The notes under the pieces are model-generated. The model was given only the letters and a program-made list of their open reading frames with translations. It was not told the origin of the DNA and did no database searches. Made by a program: the position numbers and the translations under genes. A DNA stretch of 23,707 nucleotides from Larix sibirica (Eukaryota; Streptophyta; Pinopsida; Pinales; Pinaceae). Shown one piece after another: positions 1-10,035 of the stretch; positions within the stretch are counted from its first letter, which is position 1, and every line of letters begins with the position of its first letter. Location: positions 142,382 through 166,088 of the forward strand of contig NWUY0300013497.1 of assembly GCA_004151065.3 (NCBI GenBank). The letters are read 5' to 3'.

Positions 1-22
<22 letters not shown>
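1..22. repeat. (TA)11 microsatellite, copy 1
   Basis: Perfect dinucleotide tract at the window start. The number of units is identical in the second copy, which would be unusual for two independently evolving long TA tracts. Confidence 0.95.
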
Positions 23-25
<3 letters not shown>

Positions 26-31
<6 letters not shown>

Positions 32-786
32 ATTTTATAAAAGGCAATCACCTTTTGGCAATTGTACCTTGATTTTAATTTTAAGACATGTACTTTGTTT
101 ATATTTATTATATGAACACATTTTATTATTTAGTTTAGTGCAAAATAAATTCCCATTTCATATATATAAAAAATCATTGCTGACGGAAGATATATGGAAA
201 TATGGGAAATATATATCTAAATTCTCAAATGTTCCAACCACACTACCGACAAAATTGGTCCCTCAGATGTCTTTTTTTTCATGGGTAGAATAACTGGCGC
301 ACGCTCCTGGTGAACACGCCAATGGGACATGTGGTTTGGGGTTCAAAACGGGGTGGGGACGGCCCCAGCCGACTGCCCCAGCCACCCCGCCTATTAGCAG
401 GACCTCGGTTCCTCATATGTTTAGGAATGTGAGATTACCCTAGTATAATAGTACCCGTGTGGTTTTCATAGTTAAATGGCGTTGGAGGCTGTGTGAGACA
501 ATATTTTCTTGTAAGAGAAAGAAATGGAGGACCCATAAAAAACATAACATAACGTCATTTAAAGGTTGGAATATGCACAACCTAGCTCAGGGTTGATTCC
601 AAAATAACTTATGTTCATATATTTTTGGCAATATTTCTCACACACAGTCATATATTTGTATTGTTTTCATTGTAATTTCTATCATTTTAGTCATTTTAAA
701 AACACAAATTTTACCTCAACGTTAAAGTTTATAGCTCTAAATTCATAGTTCATGATTATTTTATATGTATATATATCAATCTGTTT
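26..786. other. AT-rich stretch without recognisable gene (copy 1)
   Basis: Apart from the GC-rich repeat at 312-425 I see only AT-rich sequence. A 74-codon frame at 69-293 has no recognisable motif and a composition expected of translated AT-rich DNA. The corresponding stretch of copy 2 is 6442-7202. Confidence 0.6.
312..425 (+). repeat. GC-rich dispersed repeat member (copy 1)
   Basis: A GC-rich island in AT-rich surroundings with the core ccccagccaccc. It aligns colinearly over about 105 bp with 18445-18546: the shared blocks are gaacgcc/aacacgcc, cggggt, the core (19 of 24 matches at 368-391 against 18498-18521) and a trailing catatgtt/catatt. The shared order of blocks points to one repeat family. 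I do not recognise the family; no terminal repeats or target-site duplications were identified. Confidence 0.55.
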
Positions 787-798
787 TTGTTATTTCAG

Positions 799-2141
799 CT
801 CCTTGGGAAATGCAAGGAGACAATCTTGTCAATTGTGCAACTTTGCATGCATAGGCAAAGGGATGAACTTGTTACACATGGACCTTCTTTGGTCAAAAAT
901 GAAAATTCTCCAAAAAAACAAGGCTTGTCCATCTTGATCATGTTGATAGACATGGACAACTCACGATAACAATGAATATAAGCAACAATCTCATACCACA
1001 ATTTGCTTCTCCGTTCACAAGTAGCATGAGTGTTCAAATTAGAAACATTGGGCTTCGGCAAAAGACTTCATTTGAGAGGGGCAATGCTAAATATTATATT
1101 ATTCTCAACACCAACAATACAATAGAACAAATTGGCAAGGTCTACACAAACCTCCGTCTCAAGCTAGATATCAATATAGCTTACCTATTGGTATCCAATG
1201 CACCCTATCCAATTGGATCTATTGGCGCAATTGTCACTTCTTGCCATAGAAAAAACCATAAAAACAAAAGAAACAACCAATAAGAGATATGCCTTACATA
1301 CTGAAATATAGAATATACAAATGCAATAGTAAGTACCCATGCCTTGAATGTCATTTAATAACTCTGCATTCACCCATATTTTAGGTTTATCTTTTTTCTC
1401 ATATGCTCTATATTGTTTTCCTGTTTAAATAACCATAATTTAGTCTTTTTGTTTCAGCTCCAACTTAATCGCACATATAATGATTTCTATTGTCAATTAA
1501 AAGAACAATTATCTTGCAACAACACTCCAATCTACATGTTCAAAAACATTGTGCACAATGGCCCTAAAAGAACAAAAAACTTCCAAACTAGACAATCAAC
1601 TTTCGTTGAACCACTAAATGACAATGCAAAAAAAAAAAACTAGTCTTTTATTTCCAACATTGTTCAAGTAAAATTCAATCCTTCCACTTTGATGTTTATG
1701 CATATTGCAAATTAATTTGTACAACTACTTTCTATATCTTCTATCATATACATAACTAATATAAATTCTATGCATATACTTATTAACAAGATCTTAAAAG
1801 AAAAAAATGACTTTTAAAAATTCTATGCATATACATATTAACAAGATCTTAAAAGAAAAATGACTTTTATGCAATCATTTGAACCTTTTTGTAGTGCTTG
1901 GAAGCACCTATTTATCGGAGCAACTAGCTCAATGTGCTCACTGTCAAACAAAAATCCATACTTCTATGACCATATTCTACAATGCACGATTGAAAAGGAG
2001 AACAACAAGATCAATTGCAAATTGCATAATGCACTACTACATGATTTTTTTCCAAAACCTATTGAGACTTCTTACGAGCAATATCAAGATGACATCAGTC
2101 AAGTATTCTCTGAACTTCAACAATTTGTTTTGCAGGGATAA
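799..2141 (+). pseudogene. Cluster of exon-like open segments, unknown gene (copy 1)
   Basis: Three plus-strand open segments lie in a row: 799-969, 972-1283 and 1458-1643, followed by 1860-2141. Two are preceded by good plant 3' splice sites, a T-rich tract ending in TTTCAG at 798 and at 1457, and both continue with CTCC. The last segment encodes 93 residues with ordinary amino acid use (for example SMCSLSNKNPYFYDHILQC) and ends at TAA. I do not recognise the protein. Each segment ends in a stop and I could not chain them through donor sites, so either this is a decayed gene or the resemblance is chance. The 972-1283 segment has no visible acceptor. Copy 2 repeats it almost unchanged, with residue differences only in the first segment. 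Confidence 0.3.
1763..1869. repeat. Tandem repeat, 55 bp x 2 (copy 1)
   Basis: Two head-to-tail units beginning aaattctatgcatatac at 1763 and 1818. They differ by one substitution (t/a) and by the length of an A run, the second unit being two As shorter. The second unit runs straight into the open segment starting at 1860. Confidence 0.9.
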
Positions 2142-2243
2142 TTTACCCTCTTAGTGGACAATGTTCTGTTTGCCTACTAAGAGCACTAAGATCCTCTATT
2201 TAGCTATTCTAAAATGACAACAGTAACTTGGCAAATGCTTTAG

Positions 2244-3035
2244 TTGCACTACAATCAAAGATCATTTTGGATTTAGAAATATTTGAACGAGTTCCTCACT
2301 TGGATAGATTTGTCAAATCTCAATTTTTAGCTAAGATGTCATAATAAACAGTTTAAACATGTTAAGTCTTTTGGAATTGTAGTTATATTCATTTGTTCTA
2401 GAATTTGGACATAATAATGATTTACAATTTATTTTTCATCCATGCAATAGTTCCTTAGAGTTAAACGAAATATTTTAGATACATGCATAATTTTTTTCTA
2501 GTTACATGTAATTTCAAAAATGGTTTTTGCACTACAATTAATATAATTTTATCTTTAAAAATATTTGAATGAGATACTCACTTGCATCAATATATCACAA
2601 TTGAATCTTTAAGGTAAAATGCCAAACAAATAATATAAATTTTTCAAGTCTTACAGAATTACAATTATATTCACTTGCTCAAGGATTTAGAGACAATAAT
2701 GGTTTACCATTTATGCTCTCTTGTGTTGATTGACTAATAAACAAAAGCAAAATATTACCATTTTCTTATTTTTTCTTCATCTATGCTATAGTTCCTTATA
2801 GTTAAATGAAATGTTTTAAATCTATATATGCGTAATTTTTTTAACATTTTAAAGTGTCACCACCATTTTAGAATTTGCAAAGTGCTCATTGACTAACAAA
2901 AAGAAATATTACCATTTTCCTATTTTTTCTTCCTCTATACTATAGTTCCTTATAGTTAAATAAAATGTTTTAAATCCATACTTGTATATTTTTTTTAACA
3001 TTTTAAAGTGTCACCACCATTTTAGAATTTGCAAG
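2244..3035. repeat. Nested AT-rich tandem repeats (copy 1)
   Basis: An older duplication places two diverged ~283 bp units starting ttgcactacaat at 2244 and 2527. Shared landmarks in the same order include aaatatttgaa, atagttcctta and tgcataattttttt or its variant. The end of the second unit was then duplicated again as a ~159 bp unit starting attgacta at 2729 and 2888, both carrying attaccattttc and the motif agtgtcaccaccatttt. No gene is visible. Confidence 0.8.
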
Positions 3036-3109
3036 TATCTTAGAGTGCATTTTAGATAATACATTAAGTTCTAAGCGAGCATTACAATCAAGTGGGTGGG
3101 AAAATATTT

Positions 3110-3480
3110 TTATTGTGCCTTTTTTTTCCATAGAAAATATAATTTATTATTAATAAGAGAAATAGTAAATGACACTACATCATCCGGCCCAATAACAACC
3201 CATAAAAAGAGAACCAATAACCATGTCAAAAGGCCATAAATCAAATACATCATCCAGACAAAAAGTCCATAAAAGGATCCAACCAACACAGATAAAAACC
3301 AAATACAAATAGACTGTCCAACATAAAGCGAGAGCCGAAAGCACCAAAAAATATAACCATAACCAAGGTAGGGCTCATCACCCCTACCCAAGAGCCAATA
3401 ACATCCGAAGGGACAAGATCAGCAGATGAGACAGAAACCCAAGAGGATGTTAGAGGAACAAGAGCTAATCACCTGCCTAT
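3110..3480 (-). mobile_element. G/T-rich LINE-like 3' tail, minus strand (copy 1)
   Basis: Read on the minus strand this is strikingly G+T rich and ends, toward 3130, in ttattaataataaatta followed by an A-rich run. That is the usual look of plant L1 3' ends. The 93-codon minus-strand frame at 3110-3391 is rich in Phe, Leu, Trp, Val and Gly because of this base composition and is not convincing as a membrane protein. No reverse transcriptase or RNase H motif is seen, so at most this is a 5'-truncated tail. Confidence 0.35.
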
Positions 3481-3619
3481 GGGGTAAGGAGAAAACCAAA
3501 ATCACACAATTCTCCATATTAGACTAATACACCTAAAGATGAAATATAATCAAAATTACATTGGTAGACACGATAGGTGAAAGATATTCTATAATTACGC
3601 CGTAGGCCTTTTCACAATG

Positions 3620-4700
3620 AAAAACAGTCTCTCGACACTGTAGATTAGTCCTCGTCTGTCGGTCCACTTAAAAAACTGCCACACGTTTTGTGATGGTTCG
3701 TCAATTTAAGTTTTTCTGGATCCAGGTTCCCTGTCACTTCGTCACTCGCCCATTTAACTCCTGCTTTCTGTCCGTAATACCATATCCTTCTTGGTTTCTG
3801 TCTGAATCCTCCCCTATCACTTCGTGCGACTTGCCCCATTCAGTCCTGTTGCAACCGCCTTCAACAGTATGCCCATTCAACCAACAACAACATATGTAGC
3901 AAATGAGAACTACATAACCGCCTTCTTGGTTTTCAATTTTGGATGCGGATATCGACATTAACATGCTCATATCGATCTTCAAGGCATTTGGTATGTGTTT
4001 ACTGTTCTCTTTGTGTTCTAGATTTTGTCTGATGTTGCTCGATTTATATATTAATATTTTTCCCGTCGTTCACATTCATTGTTTTGCAGGTGCCGTTAAG
4101 TAGCTGCTAAGGTAGACTCTGAATAAGCGGCGGCACAAGTTCATAGAATTTTTTTTGTTTGCGGGATGCGCGTGAAAATTGAATTCAGCCGCACCAGTGG
4201 CCAAACTAGATGACCGCCACCACTCCCGCTTCAACCCAACCCAGCATGCGAACAGCAGCCACTTCTGCTTCAACCCTACATCAAGGTGGTGGCAACAATA
4301 ATCACATCCACTCGTTTCCATGGTCATATACCCTGAGCCACGTCAGCAGCTCATCTATCCACGCTGGACCAACGCGGTCGAGCTCGACCCCACATGGGCG
4401 GAGTGGCCGATTGTAGAACATGCAACTCACATGTCGGCCTTGAATAGCAGATGTAGGAGCAGTGGCTGTGTTGGTAGAGGCAACCCTTACAAAACCAACA
4501 TTAACAGCACAGCCAACAACAACAGCTATAATGGAAGATTGAGATTGGCCTTTGACGTCAGGAGACACAGGTAATGGTGGTGACCATCAAAATAAACAAG
4601 CACAACAAGTGAGAGGTGAGCATTCTCAAGCAGAAGCCAATGGCACGAAGCCTGCTCTTCCTGGGGCTGCTGGAAAGTTTGTTAGTAAGAGTTTATGATC
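3620..4700 (+). pseudogene. GC-richer gene-like stretch, unknown product (copy 1)
   Basis: Base composition rises above the surroundings and several plus-strand frames look protein-like. One short frame around 3920-3990 joins through a candidate intron (3991-4089) to a stop soon after it. From 4320 a frame opens with MVIYPEPRQQLIYPRW. After about 4440 the more protein-like reading moves to another frame (IADVGAVAVLVEATL), is broken by one TGA near 4535, then continues (SQAEANGTKPALPGAAGK) to a TGA at about 4697. I do not recognise any domain. A decayed gene with at least one frameshift and one stop is my best reading; the minus-strand frames here are probably shadows. Confidence 0.3.
3991..4089 (+). 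other. Candidate 99-bp intron (copy 1)
   Basis: It starts GTATGTGTTT, is T-rich, and ends CATTGTTTTGCAG. Length, donor, T-rich body and acceptor all fit a typical short plant intron. Joining the flanks keeps a glycine codon split G|GT and reads IFKAFGAVK before a TAG. The host gene is not recognised. Confidence 0.35.
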
Positions 4701-4799
4701 CTTGGTGTTTGGATAAAAAACAAGTTTGTTGAATAAGCTACATGTGTAATATAAAAATAAATTGATTAAATCACAAAAATACTTTTAGACTTAGTTAGC

Positions 4800-6165
4800 C
4801 CATAAAATTATATAGCTTGCATGAATCATGTCCATGTCAGGGAGTTCCATCTTTGTCTATAGGGTTGCAACACACAACCTTCAATAATGGGCTCAATATC
4901 AATGACATTGATAATGGGATTTCATTGTTGTTTTCTTGCTTGGGTTTTGAAGGCTTCTCACTCTCAAAGATGGCTAGAGTCCAATGGGGGAACCTGATAT
5001 TTTGAAAGGCAATAAGAGTTAGATAGAAATAACACGTTCATGGAATTTACAAACAACACAATCAACTTTGTGCCAATGGTTACTAAGGGGATCCATGTTC
5101 ATGATGCATGATGCACTACCCCAAAATTGCAATAGTCGATCGAGATGTGTGATCTTCATCTCCAGTGTTAGAAATTAGCCCTATATATGAAGTGAATATT
5201 TGCACAAATTAAGGAGCCATCATGCCAACTAAAGGACTTGCCATGTTGTATATACTTAGACGTACATTCATTCCTTCTTTTTGATATGCAAAAGCTTATT
5301 TCAATTCTAATAGGATGATGTGTTGCAATGAACCCAATGACCCAAGGAAGTATATCTACAAACATGGTTACATTTAAGAAAATAGGGGGCCAGGAGATGT
5401 TGATTATAGAGTTTGTATACCAAACCCCACAATGTTTTGGCGAAGTTACAAAAGGAGAAGAGACGTTTTCTAATTTCCCTTCTCCCACTCAGTGGCACTA
5501 TGATGAAGGCATAAATCCATGTCGCCAACAAGTTTGACAAGCAAGCAAAGAAATCCTTCTTTGAGACCACAAAATCCTTCCAAAAGGACTTAATCATGTG
5601 TAACCACATTTTCCATGTCAACTTCACCCTCCAAAACTTCAAGTTGACATTTAGTATAGGTTTTATACAAATCCACCCATAACCATCTATTTACTTGTTT
5701 TTGAAGGTCTTGGTGTGATTCCATCTTTAGTTTCTCCAACAAGGCATTGGAGATTAACACCAAAGTTAATTGAATAAGTTGCCATGGAAAAGGATTTTTA
5801 TTTGTTCTAGATTTACCTTGTTAGGTTGTTGAAGTGGAATTTGACCTTTAGATTTGATCAATGTTTCCAATCATTGATTTGAATGTCCACAAGCGATGTG
5901 GCCTTTCCGATGTCATGTTGGAATAAGGGCCTGGACTATTAAGCAATTTCAACAAAGGCTTGCCCAATTTTCCATAGTATGTGTGAGCATCAAATACAGT
6001 GATCATTAAATGAGATCCTTTACCTGAGAGAATCACCTTTCTTATTGAGCTTGGGTGTGGTTGCTTCCCATGATTTCTAGATGCTCTTATCCAAAATGTT
6101 ATTTTGATTTCAATGTGTGTTGGAGTGGTAAGAACAATTTGAAGATCCAAATAATTCTAGGCTTT
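4800..6165 (-). pseudogene. Decayed minus-strand coding region, unknown (copy 1)
   Basis: Reading from the right end leftward, the minus strand shows a 100-codon frame (6150-5848, containing PLLKLLNSPGPYSNMTS). The next protein-like stretch lies in a different frame (KSKGQIPLQQPNKVNLEQIK), then another (~5790-5590, containing LEKLKMESHQDLQKQVNRW and LEVLEGEVDME), then 5642-5307. They abut or overlap with frame changes between them, as expected of an old coding sequence with indels. Weaker minus-strand frames continue to about 4820. No family is recognised; a transposable-element protein is possible but unsupported by any motif. Confidence 0.3.
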
Positions 6166-6363
6166 CTTTGCCTAAGGGGGAAAATCCATTCCTCGACCTC
6201 CTTTCCATTAGTTTGATTTGATGATCCATTTCATGACAAGCCCACCCTTGATGTGAGTGTGAATATTACCCATCCCACCCTAACTTTGTGAAAACATATA
6301 GTTCCAAATTGATTTATTGAATCCCTTTTCTCTGGTTGAGTTAGCTCCATAGTAAGTCTTCAA
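6166..6363. other. Divergent patch near the right end of copy 1
   Basis: Against 12582-12783 this patch carries about 20 differences, many of them single-base indels (ttt/tt, ctaactt/ctaatctt, gattta/gacttta, ctcca/ctca), while the 4 kb before it shows none that I saw and the ~50 bp after it matches exactly. Error-rich sequence near a contig end, or a switch to a paralogous repeat copy, would both explain it. Confidence 0.75.
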
Positions 6364-6415
6364 GGGTTTTTTCCAACCTTTTTAGGTGCTCATAGAGGGA
6401 ACCTAGTAGGGAGAA

Positions 6416-6416
6416 N
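6416..6416. other. Ambiguous base at the junction of the two 6.4 kb copies
   Basis: A single N joins the right end of copy 1 (gggagaa) to the (TA)11 start of copy 2. Other isolated Ns lie at 13512, 15197 and 18779. A lone N exactly at a repeat junction is more typical of a contig join than of an unread base inside good sequence. Confidence 0.9.

Positions 6417-6438
<22 letters not shown>
6417..6438. repeat. (TA)11 microsatellite, copy 2
   Basis: Same length and phase as the tract at the window start, directly after the N. Low-complexity tracts of this kind commonly end short-read contigs. Confidence 0.95.
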
Positions 6439-6447
<9 letters not shown>

Positions 6448-6727
6448 ATTTTATAAAAGGCAATCACCTTTTGGCAATTGTACCTTGATTTTAATTTTAA
6501 GACATGTACTTTGTTTATATTTATTATATGAACACATTTTATTATTTAGTTTAGTGCAAAATAAATTCCCATTTCATATATATAAAAAATCATTGCTGAC
6601 GGAAGATATATGGAAATATGGGAAATATATATCTAAATTCTCAAATGTTCCAACCACACTACCGACAAAATTGGTCCCTCAGATGTCTTTTTTTTCATGG
6701 GTAGAATAACTGGCGCACGCTCCTGGT

Positions 6728-6841
6728 GAACACGCCAATGGGACATGTGGTTTGGGGTTCAAAACGGGGTGGGGACGGCCCCAGCCGACTGCCCCAGCCA
6801 CCCCGCCTATTAGCAGGACCTCGGTTCCTCATATGTTTAGG
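6728..6841 (+). repeat. GC-rich dispersed repeat member (copy 2)
   Basis: Identical counterpart of 312-425 inside the second 6.4 kb copy. Confidence 0.55.
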
Positions 6842-7214
6842 AATGTGAGATTACCCTAGTATAATAGTACCCGTGTGGTTTTCATAGTTAAATGGCGTTG
6901 GAGGCTGTGTGAGACAATATTTTCTTGTAAGAGAAAGAAATGGAGGACCCATAAAAAACATAACATAACGTCATTTAAAGGTTGGAATATGCACAACCTA
7001 GCTCAGGGTTGATTCCAAAATAACTTATGTTCATATATTTTTGGCAATATTTCTCACACACAGTCATATATTTGTATTGTTTTCATTGTAATTTCTATCA
7101 TTTTAGTCATTTTAAAAACACAAATTTTACCTCAACGTTAAAGTTTATAGCTCTAAATTCATAGTTCATGATTATTTTATATGTATATATATCAATCTGT
7201 TTTTGTTATTTCAG

Positions 7215-8557
7215 CTCCTTGGGAAATGCAAGGAGACAATCTTGTCAATTGTGCAACTTTGCATGCATAGGCAAAGGGATGAACTTGTTACACATGGACC
7301 TTCTTTCATCAAAAATGAAAATTCTCCAATAAAACAAGGCTTGTCCATCTTGATCATGTTGATAGACATGGACAACTCACGATAACAATGAATATAAGCA
7401 ACAATCTCATACCACAATTTGCTTCTCCGTTCACAAGTAGCATGAGTGTTCAAATTAGAAACATTGGGCTTCGGCAAAAGACTTCATTTGAGAGGGGCAA
7501 TGCTAAATATTATATTATTCTCAACACCAACAATACAATAGAACAAATTGGCAAGGTCTACACAAACCTCCGTCTCAAGCTAGATATCAATATAGCTTAC
7601 CTATTGGTATCCAATGCACCCTATCCAATTGGATCTATTGGCGCAATTGTCACTTCTTGCCATAGAAAAAACCATAAAAACAAAAGAAACAACCAATAAG
7701 AGATATGCCTTACATACTGAAATATAGAATATACAAATGCAATAGTAAGTACCCATGCCTTGAATGTCATTTAATAACTCTGCATTCACCCATATTTTAG
7801 GTTTATCTTTTTTCTCATATGCTCTATATTGTTTTCCTGTTTAAATAACCATAATTTAGTCTTTTTGTTTCAGCTCCAACTTAATCGCACATATAATGAT
7901 TTCTATTGTCAATTAAAAGAACAATTATCTTGCAACAACACTCCAATCTACATGTTCAAAAACATTGTGCACAATGGCCCTAAAAGAACAAAAAACTTCC
8001 AAACTAGACAATCAACTTTCGTTGAACCACTAAATGACAATGCAAAAAAAAAAAACTAGTCTTTTATTTCCAACATTGTTCAAGTAAAATTCAATCCTTC
8101 CACTTTGATGTTTATGCATATTGCAAATTAATTTGTACAACTACTTTCTATATCTTCTATCATATACATAACTAATATAAATTCTATGCATATACTTATT
8201 AACAAGATCTTAAAAGAAAAAAATGACTTTTAAAAATTCTATGCATATACATATTAACAAGATCTTAAAAGAAAAATGACTTTTATGCAATCATTTGAAC
8301 CTTTTTGTAGTGCTTGGAAGCACCTATTTATCGGAGCAACTAGCTCAATGTGCTCACTGTCAAACAAAAATCCATACTTCTATGACCATATTCTACAATG
8401 CACGATTGAAAAGGAGAACAACAAGATCAATTGCAAATTGCATAATGCACTACTACATGATTTTTTTCCAAAACCTATTGAGACTTCTTACGAGCAATAT
8501 CAAGATGACATCAGTCAAGTATTCTCTGAACTTCAACAATTTGTTTTGCAGGGATAA
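7215..8557 (+). pseudogene. Cluster of exon-like open segments, unknown gene (copy 2)
   Basis: Counterpart of 799-2141. The first open segment differs from copy 1 by three substitutions, changing three residues (Leu-Val to Phe-Ile and Lys to Ile). The other segments are identical. The same limits on interpretation apply. Confidence 0.3.
8179..8285. repeat. Tandem repeat, 55 bp x 2 (copy 2)
   Basis: Identical counterpart of 1763-1869. Confidence 0.9.
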
Positions 8558-8659
8558 TTTACCCTCTTAGTGGACAATGTTCTGTTTGCCTACTAAGAGC
8601 ACTAAGATCCTCTATTTAGCTATTCTAAAATGACAACAGTAACTTGGAAAATGCTTTAG

Positions 8660-9451
8660 TTGCACTACAATCAAAGATCATTTTGGATTTAGAAATATTT
8701 GAACGAGTTCCTCACTTGGATAGATTTGTCAAATCTCAATTTTTAGCTAAGATGTCATAATAAACAGTTTAAACATGTTAAGTCTTTTGGAATTGTAGTT
8801 ATATTCATTTGTTCTAGAATTTGGACATAATAATGATTTACAATTTATTTTTCATCCATGCAATAGTTCCTTAGAGTTAAACGAAATATTTTAGATACAT
8901 GCATAATTTTTTTCTAGTTACATGTAATTTCAAAAATGGTTTTTGCACTACAATTAATATAATTTTATCTTTAAAAATATTTGAATGAGATACTCACTTG
9001 CATCAATATATCACAATTGAATCTTTAAGGTAAAATGCCAAACAAATAATATAAATTTTTCAAGTCTTACAGAATTACAATTATATTCACTTGCTCAAGG
9101 ATTTAGAGACAATAATGGTTTACCATTTATGCTCTCTTGTGTTGATTGACTAATAAACAAAAGCAAAATATTACCATTTTCTTATTTTTTCTTCATCTAT
9201 GCTATAGTTCCTTATAGTTAAATGAAATGTTTTAAATCTATATATGCGTAATTTTTTTAACATTTTAAAGTGTCACCACCATTTTAGAATTTGCAAAGTG
9301 CTCATTGACTAACAAAAAGAAATATTACCATTTTCCTATTTTTTCTTCCTCTATACTATAGTTCCTTATAGTTAAATAAAATGTTTTAAATCCATACTTG
9401 TATATTTTTTTTAACATTTTAAAGTGTCACCACCATTTTAGAATTTGCAAG
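8660..9451. repeat. Nested AT-rich tandem repeats (copy 2)
   Basis: Counterpart of 2244-3035, with no difference seen inside this span. A single C-to-A difference lies 12 bp upstream (2232 against 8648). Confidence 0.8.
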
Positions 9452-9525
9452 TATCTTAGAGTGCATTTTAGATAATACATTAAGTTCTAAGCGAGCATTA
9501 CAATCAAGTGGGTGGGAAAATATTT

Positions 9526-9896
9526 TTATTGTGCCTTTTTTTTCCATAGAAAATATAATTTATTATTAATAAGAGAAATAGTAAATGACACTACATCATC
9601 CGGCCCAATAACAACCCATAAAAAGAGAACCAATAACCATGTCAAAAGGCCATAAATCAAATACATCATCCAGACAAAAAGTCCATAAAAGGATCCAACC
9701 AACACAGATAAAAACCAAATACAAATAGACTGTCCAACATAAAGCGAGAGCCGAAAGCACCAAAAAATATAACCATAACCAAGGTAGGGCTCATCACCCC
9801 TACCCAAGAGCCAATAACATCCGAAGGGACAAGATCAGCAGATGAGACAGAAACCCAAGAGGATGTTAGAGGAACAAGAGCTAATCACCTGCCTAT
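9526..9896 (-). mobile_element. G/T-rich LINE-like 3' tail, minus strand (copy 2)
   Basis: Identical counterpart of 3110-3480. Confidence 0.35.
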
Positions 9897-10035
9897 GGGG
9901 TAAGGAGAAAACCAAAATCACACAATTCTCCATATTAGACTAATACACCTAAAGATGAAATATAATCAAAATTACATTGGTAGACACGATAGGTGAAAGA
10001 TATTCTATAATTACGCCGTAGGCCTTTTCACAATG

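Larger units (their letters stand above)
1..6415. repeat. Copy 1 of a ~6.4 kb direct tandem duplication
   Basis: Base for base this segment reappears 6416 bp downstream. All open frames longer than 60 codons that I compared are the same in both copies except around 891-914. I saw substitutions at 891-892 (GG against CA), 914 (A against T) and 2232 (C against A). Between about 6166 and 6363 the copies differ by roughly 20 substitutions and small indels, and the last ~50 bp before the N match again. Copy 1 starts at window base 1 in the same (TA)11 tract, at the same phase, as copy 2 does right after the N. A recent genuine duplication or an assembly duplicate are both possible; the coincident start and the N favour the latter. 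Confidence 0.97.

Noticed and set aside
69-293. 74-codon plus-strand frame near the window start, repeated at 6485-6709
   Set aside because: Composition is that of translated AT-rich DNA, with no motif. Conservation between the copies reflects the duplication, not selection.
294-350. tRNA-derived SINE promoter (ggttcaaaac at 340-349 resembles a B box)
   Set aside because: The A-box candidate upstream is a poor match and the related copy at 18.46 kb does not keep the B-box sequence.
3110-3391. 93-codon minus-strand frame that looks like a multi-pass membrane protein
   Set aside because: The hydrophobicity follows from G/T-rich sequence (TTT, TTG, GTT, TGG codons); similar pseudo-membrane frames occur in the other G/T-rich stretches here.
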